A stretch of DNA of 64,000 nucleotides, taken from Pelecanus crispus (taxonomy: Eukaryota > Chordata > Aves > Pelecaniformes > Pelecanidae). Positions 1 through 12,300 of this stretch are shown piece after piece. A model generated the notes under the pieces. The model made no database searches. It worked only from the letters and a program-made list of their open reading frames with translations, and was not told the DNA's origin. Made by a program: the position numbers and the translations under genes. Location of the stretch: the NCBI RefSeq assembly GCF_030463565.1, contig NC_134651.1, positions 11,172,734-11,236,733 of the forward strand. Reading direction: 5' to 3'. The stretch's first letter is position 1. Each line of letters opens with the position of its first letter.

Positions 1-3000
1 ACAATCATCTTGCCAGATACAAATTTAGCAGGTACGTAGCCAGCCGGGTGTGATTGTGGGTTAGTTCCCAAAAGCGCTAGTTGAGGGAAGGGAAGAGACC
101 GAAGTAACTGTACGAGCTTAAGCCTTGCTGTGTGGTAACTGAGGTCATCGGCTCCATGCCCTGCTGCGTTCCCATGAGTTGGTAACTTTGGACTTTGGCA
201 GTTTCTGTGTGGTCTTGTGTTAATACGTTATGTTTTGTCAAAGTGTGTTTCCCTAGGGCTTGTTTCACCTCTGGGACAAAATGTTTGGTTAACAGTTAGC
301 AGAACTGTGCTGGGCAGGTCAGAAAAGAGAGCGAAGAGGTGATAGTTCCCAGCACTGTAAACCTGCATTACTTCTGCATGTGCTAATTGAATCATTTCAG
401 ACTTCCTGACCTTATCAGCTTAGTTCTGGCCACGTGGTGGTTTGAAGAGAGACACCCTTCCCCAGCTTCCTCTCTCTCTTTCCAATTTTGGATTCCAGCT
501 CGGGGAGGGAGGGCACCTTCTTGCACAGCATATCCCAGCTCTCTAACCTCATGCCCACTTTCTCTTCCCTGCTTATCGTCTGGCCTTGAGAGCCTGCCCC
601 AGATCTCTGCTGGGAAAGGCTGGACTCGCTGGCTCCGTGGGAGAGCAGGTGATGCATGAGCTACTCGTGCCTGCAACAAGGCCACGCTCCCAAGGCTGTT
701 CGCTTTATTTACATTGCTGATGCTCTTCAAAACAAGTTTCTTTTATATTTTGAATAGCAACATTAAAATCTGGGCAGTCTGGAGGGAAAAAAATAACAAG
801 CTAAGAGTTAGCAAGTGAGCTGTATTTGAATTACTCGCCAGCTGTCTGTATCTCTTGATCTGCTGGCCACCCGGACGCAGCCCTAGACAGCTTGTGGTAA
901 TCTAAGTATGAAGTAGCTGCGCTGCTGCAGTGCTGCGGGTTTGTTCTGCGTGTGCGTGGGCAAAAGGTTTCTGTGGTCTGACGCTTCAGGTGTCAGCTAG
1001 AAACCTTTGGTTAGAGTCCTGTCAGCAGCACTGGCTGGGACTGCCTTTCCCATCTCTGTGCTGATTTTCAGTTAAATCCTGGGCTCTATAAACCTGCCAA
1101 AAATAAATAGGACTGCCAAGGAGTAATTAGTGGTTAAACTGTAACAGGCTTAAAATTGGTGAAAGATGTGAATGGGTAGCGTCTTTTCCAGTACGTAATT
1201 TCACTGGAGGTGACATAAGCTGCAACCATGTAAGTTGCAAATGTAGTGAGCTGCTAATTGCTCTAACGAAAATATAGCATGTATCTGCACTGAGTTTGTT
1301 ACTCAGTAGAGGATCAAGGGCCTCGCATTCCTCCATTCCTCTTGTATAGGTAGGTGTTCAGTGAACTTTAGGCCAGCTTCACTTCAAGGTGATGCAAAGT
1401 CATGCTTGCTTGTAAGTTAGCACAACTCTTGGGATAAGTCGCTATTCTGAAAACTGAGTGGCTCCCAAATACGTTTTTAAAAGCTTAGAGTACAAAGCAA
1501 ATTTATAACCAGAATCTGCCATTAGTACAGAGCTGTAACAGTTCACGGTTGTCTTTGTCCAGTGCAAAAGAGATTGTGCCTTTTAATATTTAATCATTTG
1601 CAGATGGTATGTCAAACACAGCTGAAGGGGTGAGGACTAATGGCAGTAAATTTCTTTCACTTACAGTCTTTGGGAAGTGTACATCTTGGGCTTTTCTGGG
1701 TTTAAGATTTTGCTGGTGTAGTCTTGGCAGCATACCTGTGCAGTGGAGGTATGGCTTATACCAACCAAATGACTCTTTTGATGGTACAAGTTCCTTGACT
1801 TCAGAAGTTTTTCATCTGTGTCAATGTATGGGGCGAAGATGTGACTTTCTCTTCAGGTTCTTAAACTTTGGCTGGTGCTTGCTTTATTTTTGATCTTATG
1901 TTGCTCACTTCAGTTATTTTTCTAGCACTGCACATCTAAGCTGTCCTTTTGCCTTGCTGGCTTATGTTGCCAAGTAAAACCAGTAATACTCTTGTAGCAG
2001 TGATGGAAAATAAATTCTTCAAGCAGCACCTTTAATTAAATATTTGCGTATGGATTATCTTTTGTCACTCTAAGTAATAGTGCTATTAGAAAAGTGAACT
2101 GTTTCAGCTCCTAGGACTGGGATTAACTGCTCCTTGGAGGACTTTGCTTTAAAGGGATCCAGATTCAAAACTGATTATGTTTGAAAAAGGAGAGGGGAGG
2201 GCAGGAAAGGTTTTCTTGGATTAAATGGCTTAGTCAGACTTTCTTCCCATTTTAAAGAGAAACTTTTTTGTACACAAAAAACTTTCAATGTGGAGAAATT
2301 GGTGTGTGCGTCACAGACAAACATGAAATATTTTCTAATCCTGTAAGTTATAATGTGAAGCATTTTTTAATGATCTAAGTTAAAAATGAAGCAGAAGAAC
2401 AGGTGGGTAGAATAGCTTTCCTAAGATCTTCCTTTCTTGCAGTTTAAGAAGCTGGATTTCATGATACTAATGAGCAAATAAGCTATTTCAATTGCTGTTG
2501 CAATTGATTGCATTGAAACTGTGGCACCACTCTTGTCTCTCAGTTCAAGTTTGCCTCAGGTTCTTTTTTTTGTCAGGACTTATCTTTGCCAGAATCTAGT
2601 TCAGTATTTTTCCCACTGTGATCATTGGTTCAGTCTGCTATGGGTGAAACAATGGCAGCTGTAGGCGTTTCAGCTCCTGCGTAATCCATAGCTGTTCGGA
2701 AAACCAGCGGTCACTCAGCCTTCTTCCACGTCTGAGGAGGTGCCCATGGAGGGGATGCTTCTTGTTGGACTTTGCTGTGAGAGAGCGAGGAAAAAAGCAA
2801 TGACTCCAAATCGTTCAGGAGTGTTCCTGAAAAAGGCAGGTTTTTTACACGGGTACTGGGCACATATTGCTGAGACTCTGAGAAGCAGTGAAGCCTTTAC
2901 CTTCATGTGCTGTGCTCTTCCTAGAGTGCTTAAGACTCGCCGTGTTGGCAGAAGCCCCTTGTATCTATGGCTCTGTTGAGAACAGTGCAATTTTGCTGGG

Positions 3001-4748
3001 TTGGTTGGTTTTACCTGGGTGGAAGTGTGGCTGGAATAAGCTGTCCTAGCAAGACTGTGGTTTGGCTGATGTTTACTGGGGCCACTCAAGGAATGCTTTT
3101 TAGGTACCATACACAATAGACAGACATAGAGAGTTTGTAGCGTAAAAGCAGACATAAACTAGATCTAGTGTAGAGAAGTATGTAAGTGCTAAAAGAGCAA
3201 GTATGAGAAAATTGGCATGAGGAGATATTACATCCTGATTTTTATAACTAAGTTGTGTGGTGACTAGTAGAGGGTTACAAAAGAGCTAGACTCTATTGCA
3301 GTGCTTATACTGTTAAGCTGTACTGTCTTGCACATCTGTCAGTGGATGTAGCCGGGTTCCTTTCTAGGTTGTAGGTAGTGAACACTGGACTGTTTCCTAT
3401 ATGGTGGGAATACTTGCCGAGTGCTAAATGATATTCTTCATCCTCTCTGCATTTCTACTTCCCTCCCACTCCTCCACAGGAAAAAAAAAAAGCCACCTGC
3501 TGTTTATGGCTAAGATGAGTAGAGTGAAAATGCAGAAGAGCTTCTTAAGTCAGACTTTAAATACCTGTTTTTGCAGGTGTCTAGCATTCATATTTGCCTT
3601 TAAAGTCCAATTGTTAATGTTTTATTTCCATTTATAGGCTCCTTTATTTTCAGCTAGGTGATGCCTGCATGTAATGCTTGGGACAGATGTGGCTACGGGA
3701 AAACTTGTTATGACAGTCTGTAAGTCAGAATCAGTGGATAGAAGAGGGGGGCAAAGTCCATTTCTGAATTTGAGAAAAATAGAAGCTGTTGTAAAATACA
3801 GGATGTGATGTACTTGGTGAGGCTGGGGCAAATTGCATGAAACATCCTATGTTATGTGTGCGGCTGATGCCTTCCCCTTGTGCTTCTGGATTCTCCTACC
3901 TTTAAATTAATATTTTTAGTTATGTGGTGAAGATTAATAGATATTACTATGCAGGCTTTACAGTCTTGTGTAGTCTCAGATATATCCTATTGCACACTTT
4001 GAGATGCAGGTTTTTAGTGGGGAAAGGGATTTTTAAGGTGATTAACTGGTGTCTTGCATTGATATTGCTTTGTTAATGCAAAGATAAACACTGATTATAG
4101 AAGCTGATGGTGGTGGTGTCATATGGAGTGAGCTGTTACTGTAAATGTAGAGGAACCTTCACAGAGTACGCTGTGTCATTCTTTATCCAGTCAGAATCAA
4201 AATTTCTGTGGTAGTATGTGCATTGCTGTTCCTTTAAGGGAAAAATTCATGTGAGCGTGTGAAGTGTCTTCAGAGTGCCTGCTAACATTTCTTGCACAAG
4301 AGTAAGTGTTCGCTTTGTACAATGCTGATGGAATCAGGTACCTGCACACACTTGTTGACTAACCTGGACTTCAAAGTTATGTTTTTCAAAAGCCTTTTGA
4401 GGCAAGCGAGTTAACTGTGCTTGCTCTATGTGGGTATTGAGAGAGATTTAACCTCAGGCTAGAGAGTCAGAAATTACATATAGGGAGCGTGGACTGGGTG
4501 GGGATTACCTGTTTATTGCTTTACCTCTAGGGACGGTAAATAAGAAGAGCCTGTTTACGCACTGAGCCATTGCAACTATTACTTCTTTTTCATTTTGGAG
4601 CAAGTGAGAATGTCCTAGGGAACGTGGGATTGTGTTTGGAGGAGGGATGGAATGTTAGATAGGCATGTGGCCTGAGGAATGTGCCTTAGTGTTTTGCTAT
4701 TAGGTTACAGTCCAGATAACTCTGAATTAATTTCCCTTATTCTTTCAG
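1..4748 (+). other. SENP5: Presumed SENP5 5' intron (3' part)
   Basis: No coding exon is supported here. The stretch is AT-rich with many stops in all frames and ends in a pyrimidine-rich splice acceptor (TCTTTCAG, AG at 4747-4748), so it reads as the 3' part of the intron that precedes the first coding exon. In mammals SENP5 has a non-coding first exon, and the same layout is inferred here; the promoter would then lie to the left of the window. The open frames at 387-730 and 2715-3155 overlap on opposite strands and look like chance. Confidence 0.7.
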
Positions 4749-4779
4749 CTGTTTTTCAAGATCATAATGCAGCAGAAAA
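4749..4779 (+). other. SENP5: 5' UTR part of the first coding exon, with start context
   Basis: The 31 nt between the splice acceptor (AG 4747-4748) and the ATG at 4780 are untranslated. The ATG sits in an A-rich context with A at -3. It is chosen because the following residues [12 protein letters not shown] align with the basic N-terminus of human SENP5 (MKKQRKILWRK). An earlier ATG at 4767 (cataATGcag) is followed in its own frame by a poor match and is not used. Confidence 0.7.
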
Positions 4780-6328
4780 ATGAAAAACCATAGAAGACAT
4801 TTGCTTTGGAAAAGAAGTCAGTTGCTGGCCCAGTCTAGAAGATGGACCACTGGATCTGGGGAGCTTGGGAAATACTTCTTCCAAAAGCAATTTTTCCTAG
4901 CTAAGAAGAAAAGACAGAGTGCTCAGCTAATTGTGAGCTTGAATCACAACAAACTGTACAGAAAACTGCAGTGCAGAAGGAAGGCACTTGAGCTCCAAAG
5001 CAGGTGGGCTCCTGATGTGCCTCTAAATGCAGAAACCTATCAAAAACCTACTGTTGAACCATACAGCTTTCCTTACAAAACTACTGAGAGCAAAAAGATC
5101 CTGTCCCTGTCGCAAAGCCGAAAGCCCATCTGGAGAAGCAGTAAGAAAACTCAACAATGAATCCTTTCAGAGTGAAGATCCCTTCAGTGAGGAATTTGAA
5201 ACTGTCACTATTCTGAATAGCATCTCTGGCAATATCCATTATGTCTCATGTGGTACGCTGGATGGTGCTGCCTTACCTGTAAAGAAAGGTGGTTTTGTAT
5301 ATAGCAGGGAGGAGAGCAATAATGGTGAGGGCAACAGAGTCCTAGTAGTTTTAAACAACTATATAAGGAAATGCTGTTGCAAAGGGAGTGGAATGGAACT
5401 TGTGGCCCCTTGACAGCTATAAAGAGGTCCAAATTTAACCATCATACTGCAAAAAAGAGATCTTTATTTATGATGCATAAGAAACTTTCTATGGTTAGGT
5501 TTCGGTATAGAATTATAAAATCCCCAGAACTTCGAGCAAGAGGCAAAACCTGCAAATTGAGAAAAATCAAACGAAGGTGGGTGGAGAGAGTTACAAGGGA
5601 CCATCAAGAGACGCTTCAGTGGGATTTTGAAAGTGGATTGTGTAATTGGCTTTCCTACTGGAAATCTAAAAGTAACCGTCTTTGGAACCGGTACAGCTTA
5701 TCAGATATGAACAATAATACACCTAAATCTTTAGGTGAGGAGAACGAAATATGTGCACCTGAGATCTGCCGAATGCAGGATGCATTACCATGTGCTGAGC
5801 CGTGTTCTGAGGCACCAGAATCCGGAGGGCAGGATGGCAGTGCGGATGCTGTCCCGCCAGAACTGCATGCTAGAGCTTCTCCGGAGGCAGAGACGTTGCA
5901 CCAGGTGGAGACCAACGGGGCTCTGGCAGAGGATCATTGCTCTGACATTTTTGTCTCCGTGACAGGAAAAGAAATTGCTGGTTCAGGTCAAGATGACACA
6001 GAATCTAATGAGGTTATGGGTGTAGATGGAATGATACTGTTGCAGTCCTCCTTGCAGGACTCTGATGTCCATGATAATTTTGCAAATGGACCTTTATCCA
6101 TGGAGCTGGCACAAAATGAGGACAGCTCTAGCCAAATGGAAGTAGAGGGCTCATTAAACCTGGACATGTTTAGCGCAAAGTTACTAGATCACCCTTATTG
6201 TAAAAGTCCTCTTGAGGAGCCTTCACCAGAAAGCACAGGACTAAAATCAGGAACTCGGAAGGGAGGCAAAAGGAACAGTCAGAAAGCTTCCCGGGTGGCT
6301 GATGAGCAGTTGGCAACGTGGCTTTGTG
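4780..6328 (+). CDS. SENP5: SENP5 coding exon 1 (N-terminal half, two frame changes)
   Basis: This large exon encodes about 516 residues: the basic N-terminus, the conserved LSMVRFRYR block near residue 235, and the Ser/Glu-rich linker ending in [12 protein letters not shown]. It opens in the frame of 4780, but that frame hits a stop at 5158-5160. Homology ([10 protein letters not shown] against human IVVTLNNHKRK) continues one base over, through 5360 or so, then returns to the original frame (NGTCGPL, aligned with human NGGPL) before 5395. Net shift is zero. The donor is TGTG|GTATAC at 6328/6329; reading through adds 13 codons to a stop at 6367-6369. The clean homology on both sides argues for small assembly indels rather than a dead gene. 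Confidence 0.88.
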
Positions 6329-9300
6329 GTATACCTTTTACATATCTTAGGGCTTCCAGGAGTTCCTGAAAACTGCTGGATGTATCGTGGAATTTACATG
6401 TTGCATTAATTCTTTATTAAAATGGTTTCTTATTGTGAATTGTAAAGGGTGCTTAGCATAACACTTAATGAAATGAGGCCGCAAAGAGGAGAGCTGCATG
6501 AAGGAAGGACAAATCAGTGCTTACCTGACAAACTATTTTAAGGGATAGTTGAATGGTACCTCTGCTGCTTTTGTTTTAGAGAATACAATGTAATGTAATT
6601 GGAATTTTGTGGAAAATTATTGATAGACATTTTAAATGTCTTTTATCATGTGGTTTCAGAAGACAATATGGGGTTAAAACTTCCAGTTTTTTAAATGGTT
6701 GACAATTATTACTCTAACTTGTTTTTTTAAAATCCTTAGTGTTCTAATACTTCCTTCCAGCCTTACCCTCTATTCTCTTGTTCTGTCTTAGACTGAAACT
6801 AAATCACTTCATGAAACTCAGGTTTTAATAGCCAAATGCTGTTCATTGTCACTTAGTTTTCTCTGTGATTTTTCATAAAGTAGCCTTAATGACTTTTATT
6901 AGACAATATTTTTTAAGAAGGCAATAGTCTTAGCAGAGGTTCAGCAAAAAGGCTTTGGGATTCTTTTACTCAATGCTGAGCATGCAGTATTTGATAGTCT
7001 CTAAAGAGGAACATGGTAAAAATAGTAGTCGGTGTCTTATGTATAGCAGCATAGTAAGGAGCAGTAAGCTAACATGTTGTGCCGCCTAGCACCGTTAATA
7101 TAATGTTGAAGTTCTGTGGTGTTCTGATAACTGAAGTCTTCCTTTGGAGAAATTGACTTCATAGATTCCCATAAACCTGAAGCCAGTGTCAACTAGTGTT
7201 AAAGGTATTGTTTGAAGTTTGACATGCTCTGATTTTTCTGCCTGCCTTTTTGTCCTTCAATTTTGCAACTGATTCTCTAAAGCAAAACATGAAGAAGGAG
7301 ACATTGAACCTCAAAAGAAGATTCAGCTTTCCAAATCCACAAGTTAGTGTGGGATGTGTTTCTCTACAACTGGCTTTACGTGATCCAGTAAGGACCAGGC
7401 GCTGTGTGAGAAATTGAGAGAAACTGTGGTACCACAGTGAACAGACCACTTCTGCAATGGAGTTTTAAACTTTGTCCAGCAGAAAAAGGGACATAATTAT
7501 TCTGTAACAGTCAAGAAGCAAGATTGTATCAGGGTGGAAAGGTTAAAGTTTTGCGGTCTGATAGGCAGTCGTGTTCTTGTTCATGGGAGGCCTGAATAAC
7601 TTAAAAAAATAAAATTAAAGACAGGCAGCAAATGCACTAAACTTTCCCACACTTGACAATTTTAAGAGAATTCGTACCTAGCTTCTGAATGAAAGTAGGT
7701 GAGACCAGTTTGCATTTTCTTCAGAGTTCCTCTCTGTTCTCCTCAGTTCCTCTCTGAGTACTGAAGCCAAGTCTGCACTACACACACACTCATTCTGACA
7801 GCATAGCACTTCTGAGTTTTCTCAGCTGAAAAGCTGTAAAAAAGAATTTTAATTTTGGTATAACTATGTACAGAAGTTCTTGTCTGTTTAAGATTGTTAT
7901 TAATTATTAACTGCACCCTGAAAGTTACTGCTAACCTGGCAAGAGTTGCTAGGGTAGATGCATGACGGAGATGTAAGTGTTAGGGATGCTCCCGGGTTTT
8001 GAATTTCTCTGCAGCAGCTGAACTCGGATGTTAATGGGCTGCAATATTTAGTGCATTCTGATGTGCTGCTAGGTGTCAAACAGATCTCCATGGTAAATCC
8101 TGTTCGTGATGGGTGTCTGATCTTGCACCAGGTCTGAACTTGTGGAAAAAACTGCATTTTCCTTCTTGAGTTATGCAGTTACATCAGCCCAAGTGAGGTC
8201 AGAGTCTAGCTAGAGATCTCTTGGAGCTCTGCTACTGTTAGTTGTAAATACAAGGACAATCCTTCCCCTGTGTGTATGAATAAAAAGCTTTTTAAAAATT
8301 TATATATTAAGAGAGAATAAGGTACGCTTACATCCCCATACATCTTCTATCTAGACTTCTAGCCAGAGTGAGAAGTATCCTCCCTGTCACAATCTACTAA
8401 GATGTAAGGGATAAAAGTTGTTAGGCAAGCGTGTGGCAGAGTTGTGAGGAAGGATATCTTCCCATGAAGAATCCTTCCTTCTTGTCTGATCTCACTCTTC
8501 AATCCTTCCTTCCTTCTGTCGCACATCCAGGTGTACTTCTTGCTATATCTTCACTGCTTTTCTCATCTCTTTGTGTTTTGTTCTTGGTCTCTCTCTTTTT
8601 TAATTCTTTTCTTACTGCTGTTCTTCTGGCGCTTTTTTCTGTCCGATGTTTCTCTCATCTTGCTTCTTCCCATCCTGATCTTTGAAAGTTTCCAGGAAAT
8701 GTTGTTAAAGCCTTAGTAAGCAGAGAATTAAACATACACTGCACTGTCCAGCAATACTGTCTGCCGTCACACCCAGGCCTGAGAAGCGTCCTGGAGTTTG
8801 GGTTAGTGCAATTTCCCTGGACTCTGATCTCAGATCCAGCATTCTGTACACACAGAATGGTTGGGGTTGGAAGGGACCTCTGGAGATCATCTAGTTCACC
8901 CCCGCTGCTAAAGCAGAACACGTGTTTTCTGCTGTATTTGAAAACTCATTTTCAGAAAGCTGGACAACTTGGTCTTTTTTTCTCTTATTCACTAGCAAGC
9001 GTTGAAATCCTGTTTTCCATTCTCTTTCATTCTCGAAGTGGTTTTGGATGCTTGGGTGAGATTTATGCCTCCACTGTTCCAGTCTTATGTCTGAGGGGAA
9101 AAAAAAACCCCAAAAACCTATTTCCTAGGTTTTTTAATTCCTTCAGCATTCATCTGTTCATTATTTCCTAGTTAATATCTTTTGTTTCTGGTGTTATGGT
9201 TGCCGAGGCAGAGGCAGGCTAACATGGCTGTCCGTGGCACCTTAAATGCCATCCCTAGGATACTAGGGTAAATGAGTTAAACTTGCTGAGAGTCTGTCTG

Positions 9301-12300
9301 GTGTCTCTTATGTTTGCTATGGTGGCAGCAGAGGAGCTGAACAGACTGCAAACACACTGCCAACCAGGGATGCTTACAGTTGAGGAGAGTAATTCTGCAT
9401 ACCATAAGGACAAGATACTGGGTTTTCAGTGAAAACTGTTGCAGAAACTGATAGCTTTTCATGTTGCAGTAAAATTATTTAAGATGCTAATTGAAATGAG
9501 CAGTGGGATGGATTCTCCTTGTAGCACTGATATAATTAGTGCGATGTAGATATATGTGTATGTGGGAAGAATGGGGTCTGATCTTTCCCTGTAAAGCTGA
9601 GTGATCAGATTCCTGCTTTTTTTATTTTTGTCCTCCTTCCCCTGCTTTTATTTAATGTTGCCAGTTTGAGCTTAGTTTTCTTAAATATATACTTGCCATG
9701 TGTGGTGCTTTGTGTTGGTTGGGTGCAGAATGATTGCTGCTCATACTTGGAAGAAATGACTGCTTTATTGGACTAGTGAACTTGGAGGGTTTGTTACATG
9801 TTTGCACTTTCATTTTTCTGGTGTATTTAAAGGATTCCTAGATGAAGTTATGAAGAAATATGGCAGTTTAGTTCCACTCTGTGAAAAAGATGTCATGGGA
9901 AGATTAAAAGAAGTCTTTAATGAAGATTTCTCCCATAGGTGTGTAGCAGTATCAAATTCTAGACTTTGTAAAGGACAAATTGCTTGCATTGCTACTGCAC
10001 GTTCCACGTCTAACACCTAGCAGAACAGAAGTCAATTTGATATGACCTTGACTTATTTTTTTCTACCTTTTCAATCCTGTTTTAGAAAACCTTTTATCAC
10101 CAGGGAAATCATGAAGTATCGGGAAAAACATCCAAAAACCTCCACTTGCAATTTCCGGGTCTTCTATAATAAGCACATGCTAGATATGGATGATTTAGCT
10201 ACACTGGAAGGCCAGAACTGGCTGAATGACCAGGTCAGAAATGCTTGGTGTTTATGTGCTTCCCTACCCCTTTTTTAGCCCATTTATGTTGGGATATCAG
10301 TTGTTCACCTTCTGCTGTGTTATAGGTGGACTAAACTTACTTTACACTTGAGAAGTGAAAGAAGCGGTGAGCAGCTTTTACAATGGCAGGTGCAATAATA
10401 GTGGTTACAAGTGTGGAAGATGGGAGGTGTCACAACTAAACTGTTTCCTTTTGAAGAAATGATGTTGCAGTATTTTGAGAAAATAGTGGCTACCTATATA
10501 GGTTTTAGCATCTCCCCCCATCCCCAAGCTTGAGCAGATTACAAGAACAGCAGAGTGAAGCAGCAGACTGTGGCCCACAGCCAAAAAACCAAGAAGGCTG
10601 CAGTGCCTAGGGCATGCACCAGTAGGCTTAAATTGAATTAAACTGCATTTCAGATTGAGGCAGACTTCAAGCAGCCAGTTATAGTCTCTCTCTGGGCTGA
10701 CCGCTATTAGTTCCAGGGTGCTTGTCCTTCAGACTACAGGCAAAGTGTTACTATAATTGCTTACCTCCTTATTGCTGTTTTAACTGTGAAGGGTCCTACG
10801 TTTTATGGGAACTTGTTAATTTGAGTTTTACAAAATTATTCTGTACATATTCAAATATTTACTAACTCTTACAGATAATTAACATGTATGGTGAACTCAT
10901 AATGGATGCAGTCCCTGAAAAGGTGAGGGTTTTTGTTATTATGCAAATGTACCTAATAAGAGATTGAGAGGGAAGGGTGTAACATTGAATATTTCAGATA
11001 CAGAATTGAGATTTAGCTCAGTGATGTTCTGAGTGGTTCCATTATAATTTGTCGCTATCTGCTGCTCTAATTTTCTTCCTTTCTTGTGCTAAAACACAAT
11101 TTTCAGTGCTGTTGCTCTTGTTTCAGGAACTTACTGGATTAGCTCAGCAGGTGGTCTCTGTGGTAGCCTGATGTTACTGATGTACCTGTAGAAGACGGGT
11201 GCCCTGTTTTCGCCCATCCCACTCCTTTCCCCCCTAGATGTTTCTGTCTCCAGCTTATCTGCTTCTAAAGTGCTTTACCCATGCCCTTTTTCACCAGTCT
11301 GGTGTTTCAGCTGAAATTTCTGATGAAGATGGATTTCTGCTGAGATGACAAACCATGAATGGTAGCATCTGAACCATGCACATGTGCTGCTTGTGCTCAC
11401 CCACCCACCCACCTCGCAGCTGTGGGGGCCACAACAGCTCAAACTGCGTCAGATGCCTGCCTGGTGAATGTGAATTGATGCGGGCTGCTTGGTTCCTTGG
11501 CAGTACTGACTCTGCAGGACTCTCTTTGGTTTGTGCATCCTCAACAGAGTGCTTACTGCTTTCCGACTACAGTGTCTTAACTGTTGGTGGCAGTTGAAAA
11601 AAAGAAAGGAAAAAGAAATAATCAAGAAACACCCCCCCCCCCCGCTTCTGTGACTACATTTGCAGCAGTGGCAATTATAAAAAGCCATCTGTTTACTAGT
11701 AGAGCTGAACAATTTTCAGGTGAGGCCACAAAGGAAGAACCAAACAAAGCCATTTTTAGATGAGCTCTGCAGAATGTAACTCTTAAAATCTTCAAGCTCA
11801 GAAGAAAGAGCGTTTTTGCTTTGATTGGTGGTGATGGTGATTCTTCATTAGTGTTCTCTGTACTACCTGAGTGTGTGCTAGGGTTGTGGTATTGGAGATT
11901 GTATCTGTTTGCTTGTGTCTGCTTTTTCTTCATAGTGTATAATTGAAATCCTCATGGGAGATTTTGTGCTGGTACCTCAGAATGTGGTCTTGAAGTCTGT
12001 TGGCATAGATAATGGGTGTTAGACTGTGTTTTCAGATGCTGAATTTTCTCACTTTTTTTCCCAAGTAATAGCTCAAGTCTTCTACCACCTCTACACTAGC
12101 AGAATTATTAAAAACAGATGTTGTAGATTTCAATTTGTATTAATCTGTTCCTGTAATTGCAAGATGCTAAGCCCAGGGAATAATAGTGTTAACCTGGAGC
12201 TAAATAATTTTTTTTAACATAAGCCTACTTTTTTGCCATAAATGTTGCATTTTAGTTACAAAATGGATGTGGCAGAACTTAGAAATGCTTTTAAATAGCA

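Noticed and set aside
2715..3155. 146-codon minus-strand frame in the first intron
   Set aside because: No recognised domain; overlaps a + strand frame; sits in intronic AT-rich sequence.
6329..6337. Donor GTATACCTT after exon 1 as a second U12 intron
   Set aside because: Only 7 of 9 bases match, with A at +5 where the U12 consensus requires C; treated as an ordinary U2 donor.
9224..9244. REST/NRSE-like half site (GCTGTCCGTGG)
   Set aside because: The left half matches the RE1 reverse complement well, but the other half (CACCTTAA) does not match TGCTGAA; insufficient for a call.
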